From an uncultured Sphingomonas sp. (GTDB taxonomy: Bacteria > Pseudomonadota > Alphaproteobacteria > Sphingomonadales > Sphingomonadaceae): DNA of 5,849 bases. The notes under the pieces were generated by a model that was not told the origin of the DNA, searched no databases, and saw only the letters and a program-made list of their open reading frames with translations. Both the position numbers and the translations under genes were made by a program. This document shows, piece after piece, positions 1 to 5,789 of this stretch. Location: the NCBI GenBank assembly GCA_946886645.1, contig CAMPIY010000115.1, positions 1-5,849 of the forward strand. Direction: 5' to 3'. The stretch's first letter is position 1, and each line of letters begins with the position of its first letter.

Positions 1-1539
1 CTGGAAGGCGCGGTCGTCGCGCGCCATGCCAAGGCGGGGGAGAAGGTCCTTGCCCTCAACGAAAAGGAATATGTCCTCGACGCCGGCATGACGGTCATCG
101 CCGACGACCGAAGCGTGCTCGGCATCGGCGGAATCATGGGTGGCGAGCATAGCGGCGTGTCCGACGCGACCAGCGATGTGCTGCTGGAAATCGCCTATTT
201 CACGCCGGAGAATGTCGCGCGGCTGGGGCAGAAGCTGCAGCTGACCAGCGACGCCCGCAGCCGGTTCGAGCGCGGGGTCGACCCCGCCTTCCTCGAAGAC
301 GGGCTGGCGATCCTGACCGGCCTGATCTTGGACATTTGCGGCGGCGAGGCCAGCAAGGCGACCCGCGCCGGACAGCCGCCGGTCGAGGAAAAGCGCGTGC
401 GCTTCGATCCGGCCCGCACGCTGTCGCTGGGCGGAATCGATGTGCCCCGGGCCGAACAAGTCGCGATCCTCGAACGCCTCGGCTTCCGGGTCGAAGCCGA
501 CGAGGCTGTCGCCCCCAGCTGGCGGCGGGACATCGACGGGCCGGCCGACCTGGTCGAGGAGGTTACCCGCATCGTCGGTTACGACGCGATTCCTTCGATG
601 CCGCTGCCGCGTCCCGACGGCGTCGCCCATCCGACCGCGACCCGCAGCCAGAAAATCGAACGGCGAGTCCGCCGCGCTGCCGCGTCGCGCGGCCTCGATG
701 AGGCGGTAACCTGGAGCTTCATCAGCGAGGAAGAGGCCGCGCTGTTCGGCGAGGCGCCGCACCGGCTGGCCAATCCGATCAGCGAGGAAATGAAGGTCAT
801 GCGCCCGTCGATGATCCCGGGCCTCGCCGCCGCCACGCGTCGCAACATCGATCGCGGCGCTTCGAGCGTCCGGCTGTTCGAAGTCGGACGGCGCTACCGT
901 GCCGATAATGAGCGACCGACAGTCGGCCTGATGCTGGCCGGCGACAGCCGTGCCCGGAGCTGGCAGGCGGGCAAGGCGAGCGGGTTCGACGCGTTCGATG
1001 CCAAGGCCGAAGCCACGGCGCTGCTCGAAGCCGCGGGCGCGCCCGTCGCCAACCTTCAGCTCACCATGGGCGCGGGGGATATTTGGCATCCCGGCCGGTC
1101 GGCGACCCTGGGCCTGGGCAAGAATGTGCTGGCGGCGTTCGGCGAGTTGCATCCGCGCATCGCCAAGGCGCTCGACGTCCCGGCGGGAACTGTTGCAGCC
1201 GAAATCTATCTCGACGCCATTCCCGCGCCACGCTCGGCCGAGCGTGCCCGGGCCGCTTTTGCGCCGCCAGCCCTGCAGTCCGTCAAGCGCGACTTCGCCT
1301 TCATCGTGCCCTCAGACCTCGCCGCCGATGCGCTGGTCCGGGCCATTCGCGGCGTCGACAAACAGGTCATCACGGACGTCCGGATTTTCGATCGCTACGA
1401 AGGCGGGACGGGCCTGAGCCTCGCCGTCGAAGTCACGCTGCAGCCCGGCGAGAAGAGCTTCACCGACGCGGAGATCGGCGAGGTGTCGAAGAAGATCGTC
1501 GCGTCCGCCGAAAAGCTCGGAGCGACGCTCAGGGCGTAA
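1..1539 (+). CDS. pheT: Phenylalanine--tRNA ligase beta subunit, 5'-truncated by window edge
   Basis: The beta chain of the cytoplasmic alpha2-beta2 PheRS, which charges tRNA-Phe; it binds the tRNA and carries the editing site that removes mischarged Tyr. The frame is open from base 1, so the ATG at 88 is internal. About 512 residues are visible; the family is about 800 aa, so roughly 285 N-terminal residues lie outside. In order: the end of the B3/B4 editing domain (GIMGGEHSGV near window residue 43, SDARSRFERGVDP near 83-95); the B5 domain at about 131-200 (SWRRDID, then DLVEEVTRIVGYDAIP); the catalytic-like core; and a C-terminal FDX-ACB anticodon-binding domain at about 419-512 (SVKRDFAFIV, RIFDRYEG, GEKSFTDAEI). 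It ends at TAA 1537-1539. By family habit pheS should lie upstream, outside the window. Its last 11 nt overlap the convergent acyltransferase gene and no hairpin terminator is visible. Identity is very secure. Confidence 0.97.
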   Translation: MEGAVVARHAKAGEKVLALNEKEYVLDAGMTVIADDRSVLGIGGIMGGEHSGVSDATSDVLLEIAYFTPENVARLGQKLQLTSDARSRFERGVDPAFLEDGLAILTGLILDICGGEASKATRAGQPPVEEKRVRFDPARTLSLGGIDVPRAEQVAILERLGFRVEADEAVAPSWRRDIDGPADLVEEVTRIVGYDAIPSMPLPRPDGVAHPTATRSQKIERRVRRAAASRGLDEAVTWSFISEEEAALFGEAPHRLANPISEEMKVMRPSMIPGLAAATRRNIDRGASSVRLFEVGRRYRADNERPTVGLMLAGDSRARSWQAGKASGFDAFDAKAEATALLEAAGAPVANLQLTMGAGDIWHPGRSATLGLGKNVLAAFGELHPRIAKALDVPAGTVAAEIYLDAIPAPRSAERARAAFAPPALQSVKRDFAFIVPSDLAADALVRAIRGVDKQVITDVRIFDRYEGGTGLSLAVEVTLQPGEKSFTDAEIGEVSKKIVASAEKLGATLRA

Positions 1540-2212
1540 GGGCGTTGATCGCCGACTGGACGCGCGCCTCGACCTCCGCGCGCTTGAGCCCGGCGGGAAT
1601 AACCTCCCCAACCTTGAAATGGGCGGTACCGCTGCGTTTGACGAAGCCCCGGCCCCAAAGATGACCAACATCGTGGGCAACCGGTACGACCGGCAGCCCC
1701 AGCGCACGGTAGAGTCCCGCAAAGCCCGGCCTTAGCTCGGGCGCTTCTCCATAGGGCACCCGCGTTCCCTCGGGGAAAATGACGATCGGCCGGCCCGCCG
1801 CGACCGCCGCTTTCGCCTCCGCCATCATCGCCCGAAGCGCGCTCGCGCCCGCGTCGCGATCGACGCCGATCACCCCATACCGGCGCGTCACCCAGCCGAA
1901 CAACGGTATGACCGTCAGCTCCCGCTTCATCACCACCACCGGCGTCCGCGCAAAATGGAGCGTGTCGACCGCCTCCATCATCGACTGATGCTTCACCGCG
2001 ATCAGATAGGCGCCTTCGGGAATTTCCCCGTCCCATTCCATCCGGATGGCCAGCACGTTTCGGACCAGCCAATGGTGGAAGGCCGACCAGCCATGCACCA
2101 CGGTCCGGACCGGCTTCTCCCCCAGCGGCGACAGGACGATCACCGTCAGGACGTAAAGCAGCGTCCCCGGATAAAAGAGCAAAGCAAACAGCAGCGAGCG
2201 GATCAGGTTCAT
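1529..2212 (-). CDS. plsC: 1-acyl-sn-glycerol-3-phosphate acyltransferase (PlsC/LPLAT family)
   Basis: A 227-aa member of the LPLAT/PlsC superfamily. The family makes phosphatidic acid by acylating lysophosphatidic acid at sn-2, at the cytoplasmic face of the inner membrane. An N-terminal hydrophobic segment (about 5-29) fits membrane anchoring. Catalytic block I is KHQSMME with H75 and E80, so HX4E instead of the textbook HX4D; block II is near 97-120 (KRELTVIPLFGW, GVIGVDRD); block III is FPEGTR at 146-151; block IV is VVPVAHDVG near 175-183. The ATG at 2212 shares one base with the upstream gene's stop (TGATG) and has no strong Shine-Dalgarno, so translation probably depends on coupling. 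It is the last gene of the ftsE-ftsX-ydcF unit and overlaps the convergent pheT end by 11 nt. Exact acyl acceptor is inferred; another lysophospholipid, or an ornithine-lipid type acyltransferase, is possible. Confidence 0.9.
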   Translation of the reverse strand: MNLIRSLLFALLFYPGTLLYVLTVIVLSPLGEKPVRTVVHGWSAFHHWLVRNVLAIRMEWDGEIPEGAYLIAVKHQSMMEAVDTLHFARTPVVVMKRELTVIPLFGWVTRRYGVIGVDRDAGASALRAMMAEAKAAVAAGRPIVIFPEGTRVPYGEAPELRPGFAGLYRALGLPVVPVAHDVGHLWGRGFVKRSGTAHFKVGEVIPAGLKRAEVEARVQSAINALTP

Positions 2213-2748
2213 CAGATGTCGAGCCAGACGCTGAGCCGCCGCAGAATATATTTATTATACTCGGCGAAGAGGGTGGCGAACGACGGCTCGGTCTTCACCG
2301 CGTCGGGAACGATCTTGGTGCCGTCGTCGAACTGCCGGTTGAACTCGTAGCGGGCGCGGCGCATGTGCCAGTCGCTGGTGACCAGGCGCAGGCTGTGGAA
2401 CTTGCGCCGTTCCATCCAGCGCTTGGCTTCCTCCGCGTTCGACCTTGTGTCGACCGATTCCGAACCGAGGTCGACGCAACATTCGAACAACCGGCGCTTG
2501 CCCCCGAGGCGGTGGACGAGATCCGCCTTCCGGACAGACGGATCCGCGCCAGCGATGAGCAACCGCTTGCCCTTGCCATCGGCCAGAAGCTTGGCCGCAT
2601 GTTCGATCCGGCCCTTGCCGCCGGTGATGACGACGATCGCATCCACTTTCGTCGCGTCGTCGGGCGCGGGCCCGCCCAGCGTCACGGCGAAGAAGGCGAA
2701 GCCGAGAACGTAAAGGATGGCGAGGAAGGCGAGCAGGCGAGCGATCAT
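2212..2748 (-). CDS. YdcF family (DUF218) membrane-anchored protein
   Basis: A 178-aa protein with one N-terminal hydrophobic helix (about 3-23), followed by a DUF218/YdcF-like Rossmann-type domain that probably faces the periplasm. Recognisable family blocks are DAIVVITGGKGRIEHA (36-51), LLIAGADP (63-70), TRSNAEEAKRW (101-111), LVTSDWHMRRARYEF (122-136) and a C-terminal EYNKYI (163-168). The polar residues in the TGG, TRSNAEEA and SDWHMRRA blocks form the conserved cleft. The family is linked with envelope processes: E. coli YdcF binds S-adenosylmethionine in vitro, and SanA and ElyC members affect cell-wall integrity and envelope carriers. The reaction here is not known. The start ATG overlaps the ftsX stop by 4 nt (ATGA), with no evident ribosome-binding site, and the stop overlaps the plsC start, so it is embedded in the division operon. 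The family call is secure; the function is open. Confidence 0.88.
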   Translation of the reverse strand: MIARLLAFLAILYVLGFAFFAVTLGGPAPDDATKVDAIVVITGGKGRIEHAAKLLADGKGKRLLIAGADPSVRKADLVHRLGGKRRLFECCVDLGSESVDTRSNAEEAKRWMERRKFHSLRLVTSDWHMRRARYEFNRQFDDGTKIVPDAVKTEPSFATLFAEYNKYILRRLSVWLDI

Positions 2749-3611
2749 AAGCGTTCGCGCAATGCCCTGAGCAGCGCTCCCCTGGCAACCAGTGTCGCGA
2801 GCAATGCGACGGCCAGCGGCAAGAGAGCGAGGATGGCCGTGTCTCCCCAGCCGAGCGGAGGGGCGCCGGCCAGGCTGGTCGCGAAGCTGGCGCCGCCGAT
2901 GATCGTCGCGAGGATCAGGCCCGCGAACGCCGCTCCCGCAACGCCGCCGATCAGCGCGTCGATCGCAATCTGGCGAAGGAAAAGCGTCGCGACCTGCGCA
3001 TCCATCGCGCCAATACCGTGCATGACCTCGATCGTTCCGCGGTGCGTGTCGAGCGCACCCCGCGCTGCGAGCACAACCGCCGCGGCGCTCGCCATGGCAA
3101 TGAGCAGGACCAGCCCGAAGGCAAGCAGGGTGAGGCCGCGCAACGCGTCGAGAAGCGGAGCGAGGCTGGTGCGATGAGCGACGAAGCGGGCGCCGGGGAC
3201 TGCCCGCTCGATCCGCTTCGCAACGGCGGACGGGTCGGTGCCCGGAGCAAGATCAACGTCGATGATGACCGGCAGCGGCAAATTGGCTTCTGCGCCAGCC
3301 GGGCCGAGCCAGCGTTCCAAGGTTCGGCGAAGATCCTCCGGCGGAACCTGCTCGACGCGCGAGACGCCCGGTGCGGAGCGCGCGGCGGCAATGGCCGGCC
3401 CGGCCTTCGCCGAGCCATCCGCGATCTGGATCGAAAAGCGGTTCTCGACCCCCGATTTCACAACGGAAGCGGTGTTGCCGAGGGCGAGGCCTGCCGCAGC
3501 GACCACGACCATGACGAAGGTCATGATGGCGATGAGCAAAGGAACGGGACCCTTGATGCCGCTGGAGGGGATCAGGCGGCGATCGGGCTCGGAGACGGAG
3601 AACAGTTTCAT
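2745..3611 (-). CDS. ftsX: Cell division protein FtsX (FtsEX membrane subunit)
   Basis: The integral-membrane partner of the FtsE ATPase. FtsEX sits at the division site and, in studied bacteria, transmits ATP-driven conformational change to periplasmic activators of peptidoglycan amidases. The 288-aa product has the family's four-helix layout: a cytoplasmic N-terminus, TM1 about 22-45, a periplasmic domain about 46-158, TM2 about 160-183, a cytoplasmic stretch with the typical HRGTIEVMHGIGA motif (190-202), TM3 about 216-246 and TM4 about 258-282. It is shorter than E. coli FtsX (about 352 aa), mainly at the N-terminal cytoplasmic end, which fits alphaproteobacterial homologues. A purine-rich AGGCGAGG lies 7 nt upstream of the ATG, and that ATG overlaps the ftsE stop by 4 nt. 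No EnvC-like partner gene is visible in the window. Confidence 0.93.
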   Translation of the reverse strand: MKLFSVSEPDRRLIPSSGIKGPVPLLIAIMTFVMVVVAAAGLALGNTASVVKSGVENRFSIQIADGSAKAGPAIAAARSAPGVSRVEQVPPEDLRRTLERWLGPAGAEANLPLPVIIDVDLAPGTDPSAVAKRIERAVPGARFVAHRTSLAPLLDALRGLTLLAFGLVLLIAMASAAAVVLAARGALDTHRGTIEVMHGIGAMDAQVATLFLRQIAIDALIGGVAGAAFAGLILATIIGGASFATSLAGAPPLGWGDTAILALLPLAVALLATLVARGALLRALRERL

Positions 3612-4336
3612 GGCCGCGCCTCGCCTGCGCGCGGCGGCGCACCGGGCGGATGCTTCAGCGCCCCGGTCGGATCGACCAACACGCCATTTTCGAGCCTGAT
3701 CAGCTGGGCGCCCGGCGTCGCGGCGATCAGGCCGAGGTCATGCGTGGCGACGATCACGGTCGTGCCGAGACGGTTCATCGCGGTCAGCAAATGGAGGATT
3801 CGCTGGGCCATGGCGGCGTCGACATTGCCGGTCGGCTCGTCGGCGATGACCAACTCCGGCCGGGCGATGACCGCGCGCGCAATGGCCACGCGCTGTTGCT
3901 CGCCGCCGGACAGCGTCGGGGGTCGCGCGCTGGCCCGATCGGCAAGCCCGACCCAGGCGAGCATTTCACGGACCGGCCCCTCGACCTCGTTTTCGTCATG
4001 GCCGGCGATGCGCAGCGGAAGGGCGACATTATCGAAGGCCGACAAGTGGCGGATTAGCCGGAAATCCTGGAAGACGACGCCGATGCGGCGCCGATAGCCG
4101 GGCAAGGCGTCGCGTGGGGCATGGGCGAGTTCGTCGCCGAACAGCGACATGCGGCCCCGCGTCGGGCGCTGCGCAAGGTAGAGCAGCTTCAGGAGCGAGG
4201 TCTTTCCCGCGCCCGACGGGCCGGTAAGGAAATAGAATCCGCCCTCGCTTAGACGGAAGTCGAGGTCGCGCAGCACCTCGCCGCCGGTGCCATACCGCAA
4301 CCCTACCCGGTCGAACTCGACGATCGAACCCGCCAA
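3608..4336 (-). CDS. ftsE: Cell division ATP-binding protein FtsE
   Basis: The ABC ATPase of the FtsEX complex, cytoplasmic and bound to FtsX. From the chosen TTG start the protein is 242 aa: Walker A GPSGAGKT (39-46), Q-loop VFQDF (Q90), signature LSGGEQQ (142-148), Walker B LVIADE with catalytic E167, and H-loop ATHD (H199). All catalytic elements are intact. Start choice: the frame is open to ATGs at 4357 and 4402, but the TTG at 4336 has a strong Shine-Dalgarno (AAGGGAG, 4343-4349) at 6-nt spacing and puts IVEFDRVGLRYG near the N-terminus, as in other FtsE proteins. The ATG at 4357 (7 residues longer) has no clear ribosome-binding site. The C-terminus extends past the usual end with a Pro/Ala-rich tail. 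The stop overlaps the ftsX start (ATGA). It is the first gene of the operon and divergent from the zinc-ribbon gene. FtsE rather than LolD because FtsX follows directly. Confidence 0.94.
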   Translation of the reverse strand: MAGSIVEFDRVGLRYGTGGEVLRDLDFRLSEGGFYFLTGPSGAGKTSLLKLLYLAQRPTRGRMSLFGDELAHAPRDALPGYRRRIGVVFQDFRLIRHLSAFDNVALPLRIAGHDENEVEGPVREMLAWVGLADRASARPPTLSGGEQQRVAIARAVIARPELVIADEPTGNVDAAMAQRILHLLTAMNRLGTTVIVATHDLGLIAATPGAQLIRLENGVLVDPTGALKHPPGAPPRAGEARP

Positions 4337-4342
4337 ACGCCG

Positions 4343-4349
4343 CTCCCTT
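4343..4349 (-). promoter_or_regulatory. Ribosome-binding site that favours a TTG start for ftsE
   Basis: On the minus strand, AAGGGAG is followed by 6 nt and then TTG at 4336-4334, in frame with ftsE. This is the best Shine-Dalgarno near any in-frame start of the gene. The two upstream ATGs (4357 and 4402) have none as good. Confidence 0.5.
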
Positions 4350-4381
4350 CCCCGCATCACAGCATTGGCACGGCGCAGGCC

Positions 4382-4423
4382 GCCTTGCCAAGGCAGGAGC
4401 ATTGCTGTTTATCCATGTTAACC
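4382..4423. promoter_or_regulatory. Divergent control region of ftsE and the zinc-ribbon gene
   Basis: The two genes start 110 bp apart (4337-4446). Within this stretch is a perfect inverted repeat GCCTTG-C-CAAGGC (4382-4394). It contains TTGCCA (4385-4390), a 5-of-6 match to a -35 box for the rightward gene, although the -10 expected 17 bp on (TTTATC, 4408-4413) is poor. Further right is GTTAACC (4417-4423), which contains a CtrA-like TTAACC half-site without a partner TTAA at the right spacing. An operator overlapping the -35 is possible, but this is read by eye only. Confidence 0.25.
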
Positions 4424-4446
4424 GTTCTGGGGAGGCCCCGCCCGAC

Positions 4447-5367
4447 ATGATCCTGACCTGTCCCGCATGCGACACCAAATATGTGGTGAAGGACGGCGCC
4501 ATCCCCGCCGCCGGCCGGCAAGTGCGCTGCGCGTCGTGCAAGCATAGTTGGCACCAGGATCCGGAACCGGCGTCGATGGCGGCTGAACCGGAGGAACTTG
4601 AGCAGCCGCGGTCCCCGGTCGATTTCGGCGGCCCGCCGCAGCCCGATCCCGCCGAACCGGCCGAACCTGTCGCGGAGATTCCGGAAGCGGCAGAGGCAGG
4701 CGCGATGATCGCCGAAGAGCCACAGCCGGCCGTCGAGCAAGTCCCGGCGGACGAAGGCCATGACGATGCCGAATGGCATCCGGTGGCCGACGAGAATCAG
4801 GACGAATTTCAGCCGGCACCGCCTGCCGAGCCCGTGGAGCCCTACGTCGTTCCCGAGGTCCAGCCGGTCGAGGAACCGGCGGAATGGCAGGCGCCGGTCC
4901 CACCGGACGCCGAGGAGGAATTCGTCGGCTACGCGCCGATCGAGTCCGACGAGGAACCGGAACGGCGCCGCTGGCCGTTGCTCCTTGGCTTGTTGCTGCT
5001 CGTCGTCGCGGCTGCGGCGGCATTTTGGTTCCTTGCGCCGTCCGAATGGAAGGCGCGGGCGGGCATTGCCGGCGTCGGAGCGACGCCGCTCCAGCTGATG
5101 ATCACCACCAGCGACCGGCAGCCGCTGGAAAGCGGGAATGAACTGGTCGCGATCAGCGGGCGAGTGATCAACCCGACCGATCAGGAACAGAATGTTCCGC
5201 CGATCCGGGCCGAGCTTCGCGACAAGCAAACGAAGGCGCTGGTCCATCGCTGGACGATCGCGCCGCCCGCCCGGGTGCTTGCGCCGCGGAGCAGCGCGAG
5301 CTTCAACAGTGCGGAAGTCGATGTCCCCAAGGGGGGCGACGAGCTAACGGTGACGCTCGGCGGATAA
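4447..5367 (+). CDS. Zinc-ribbon (MJ0042-type), single-pass membrane protein with DUF3426-like C-terminal domain
   Basis: A 306-aa protein in three parts. The N-terminus is a zinc ribbon, MILTCPACDTKYVV with CPAC (C5, C8) and CASC (C28, C31), typical of the MJ0042 family. Next is a long linker (about 39-172) rich in Glu, Asp, Pro and Ala, without predicted fold. A basic RRR (173-175) precedes one transmembrane helix (about 176-197), so the zinc ribbon should be cytoplasmic and the C-terminal beta-rich domain (about 214-304, LQLMITTSDRQPL, SGRVINPT, LAPRSSASF) periplasmic. Start: an ATG at 4402 is in frame, but the domain begins exactly at 4447, with GGGGAGG (4429-4435) 11 nt upstream. From memory, genes of this kind often sit divergent from ftsE in alphaproteobacteria, which suggests a link to the envelope or division. 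The molecular role is unknown; the names zinc-ribbon protein and DUF3426 protein both fit. Confidence 0.88.
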   Translation: MILTCPACDTKYVVKDGAIPAAGRQVRCASCKHSWHQDPEPASMAAEPEELEQPRSPVDFGGPPQPDPAEPAEPVAEIPEAAEAGAMIAEEPQPAVEQVPADEGHDDAEWHPVADENQDEFQPAPPAEPVEPYVVPEVQPVEEPAEWQAPVPPDAEEEFVGYAPIESDEEPERRRWPLLLGLLLLVVAAAAAFWFLAPSEWKARAGIAGVGATPLQLMITTSDRQPLESGNELVAISGRVINPTDQEQNVPPIRAELRDKQTKALVHRWTIAPPARVLAPRSSASFNSAEVDVPKGGDELTVTLGG

Positions 5368-5376
5368 TTCACTAAG

Positions 5377-5634
5377 TTATTGAAATTCCATCAAAATAGC
5401 GTCGTGCGCCTGGCCTTGCTGGTCGGTGACCCGCGCATTCCGGCGTAGCGCGCCCGGCGCATCCTCGCTCCGACCTGGGCCGAACTTCGCGGCGGACAAG
5501 ATCCTGACGCTCGCCCGGGCCCGGACGGTCGCTCCGGCATCCGGAACGAACTTTGCCACCGGCCGGTTAGCGGGGGCAAACTGGGCGGAATGGGCCGCCG
5601 CGAAAAGCAACAGAGGGCCGATCATCGCAGACAT
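5377..5634 (-). CDS. Small secreted protein of unknown function (85 aa)
   Basis: I recognise no named family. The N-terminus looks like a signal peptide: a short start, the hydrophobic run MIGPLLLFAAAHSA (4-17) and an A-x-A-like cleavage region near HSAQFA, leaving a mature chain of about 65 residues. The mature part has an alternating stretch, ATVRARASVRILSAAKF (35-51), then GALRRNARVTDQQGQ and the ending ILMEFQ. I recall similar short exported proteins with an ASVRI core and an EF-x end in Sphingomonadales, but could not check. This strand is preferred over the overlapping plus-strand frame because of the signal peptide and because that frame runs into the tRNA gene. The start could also be ATG 5625 (three codons in); neither has a Shine-Dalgarno. 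It converges with the zinc-ribbon gene, 9 nt between stops. The CtrA-like box upstream may control it. Confidence 0.65.
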   Translation of the reverse strand: MSAMIGPLLLFAAAHSAQFAPANRPVAKFVPDAGATVRARASVRILSAAKFGPGRSEDAPGALRRNARVTDQQGQAHDAILMEFQ

Positions 5635-5636
5635 GC

Positions 5637-5672
5637 TAACAAGGATGAAAGAGGATGGTTACCCCCTTGTTA
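5637..5672. repeat. Inverted repeat TAACAAGG / CCTTGTTA
   Basis: Perfect 8-bp arms at 5637-5644 and 5665-5672 are separated by 20 nt. The match extends to GC on both outer sides if one bulged base is allowed. It lies directly upstream of the leftward small secreted protein gene, overlapping the CtrA-like box. It could be a two-site operator or a weak 5'-UTR hairpin. Confidence 0.4.
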
Positions 5673-5673
5673 A
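5655..5673 (-). promoter_or_regulatory. CtrA-like full binding site upstream of the small secreted protein gene
   Basis: Reading the minus strand, TTAA (5673-5670) is followed by exactly 7 nt and then GTAACCAT (5662-5655). The alphaproteobacterial CtrA consensus is TTAA-N7-TTAAC, so 8 of the 9 defined bases match. The box ends 20 nt before the ATG at 5634. Binding and regulation are inferred. Confidence 0.35.
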
Positions 5674-5716
5674 GCATTGTTCCAAAATGGAGCGATTGCC
5701 AAAGCGACTGAACCCG

Positions 5717-5743
5717 TTGCCAGCGGGGATGGGCTTTGCTAGT
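5717..5743 (+). promoter_or_regulatory. Putative promoter of tRNA-Leu
   Basis: TTGCCA (5717-5722) resembles a -35 box, and GCTAGT (5738-5743) resembles the GCTA-type -10 of Caulobacter housekeeping promoters (TTGACGS, 10-14 nt, GCTANAWC). Here TTGCCAG is followed by 14 nt and then GCTA. Against the E. coli consensus the -10 is weak. Expected transcription start is near 5750, giving a leader of about 47 nt before the tRNA. Confidence 0.4.
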
Positions 5744-5761
5744 GGCCGCCGCCTACCCAGG

Positions 5762-5789
5762 GCAGCGGCCGTAAGGTGCGCTGCTTTTT
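5762..5789 (+). terminator. Terminator-like hairpin with T5 run in the tRNA-Leu leader
   Basis: GCAGCG (5762-5767) pairs perfectly with CGCTGC (5779-5784), directly followed by TTTTT (5785-5789). The loop can add CC-GTAA-GG (5769-5776). This has the form of an intrinsic terminator, yet it ends 7 nt before the mature tRNA 5' end. It could close an upstream transcript, attenuate the tRNA, or act as a processing structure. Confidence 0.4.

Noticed and set aside
1395..2072. A 225-aa minus-strand frame overlapping plsC and the pheT end
   Set aside because: It is a different frame of the same strand as plsC, shows none of the acyltransferase motifs, and overlaps pheT by more than 100 nt.
2365..3177. 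A 270-aa plus-strand open frame opposite ydcF and ftsX
   Set aside because: It has no family motif and crosses a gene junction of the real operon; it is a shadow frame.
3018..4097. A 359-aa plus-strand open frame opposite ftsX and ftsE
   Set aside because: Both opposite-strand genes are unmistakable, with intact ABC motifs and FtsX topology. Long antisense open frames are expected at this GC content.
4407..4423. A full CtrA site upstream of the zinc-ribbon gene
   Set aside because: TTAACC is present, but the bases 7 nt upstream are GTTT, not TTAA, so at most it is a half-site.
4357..5247. A 296-aa minus-strand frame opposite the zinc-ribbon gene
   Set aside because: It is very rich in Arg, Leu, Phe and Gly, as expected from the complement of an acidic/proline-rich coding sequence, and it conflicts with the zinc-ribbon protein and its cysteine motifs.
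5365..5399. A possible bidirectional terminator between the zinc-ribbon and small secreted genes
   Set aside because: Only 4-bp AT-rich pairings are available (such as ATAA with TTAT), with no GC-rich stem, so this is not supportable as a terminator.
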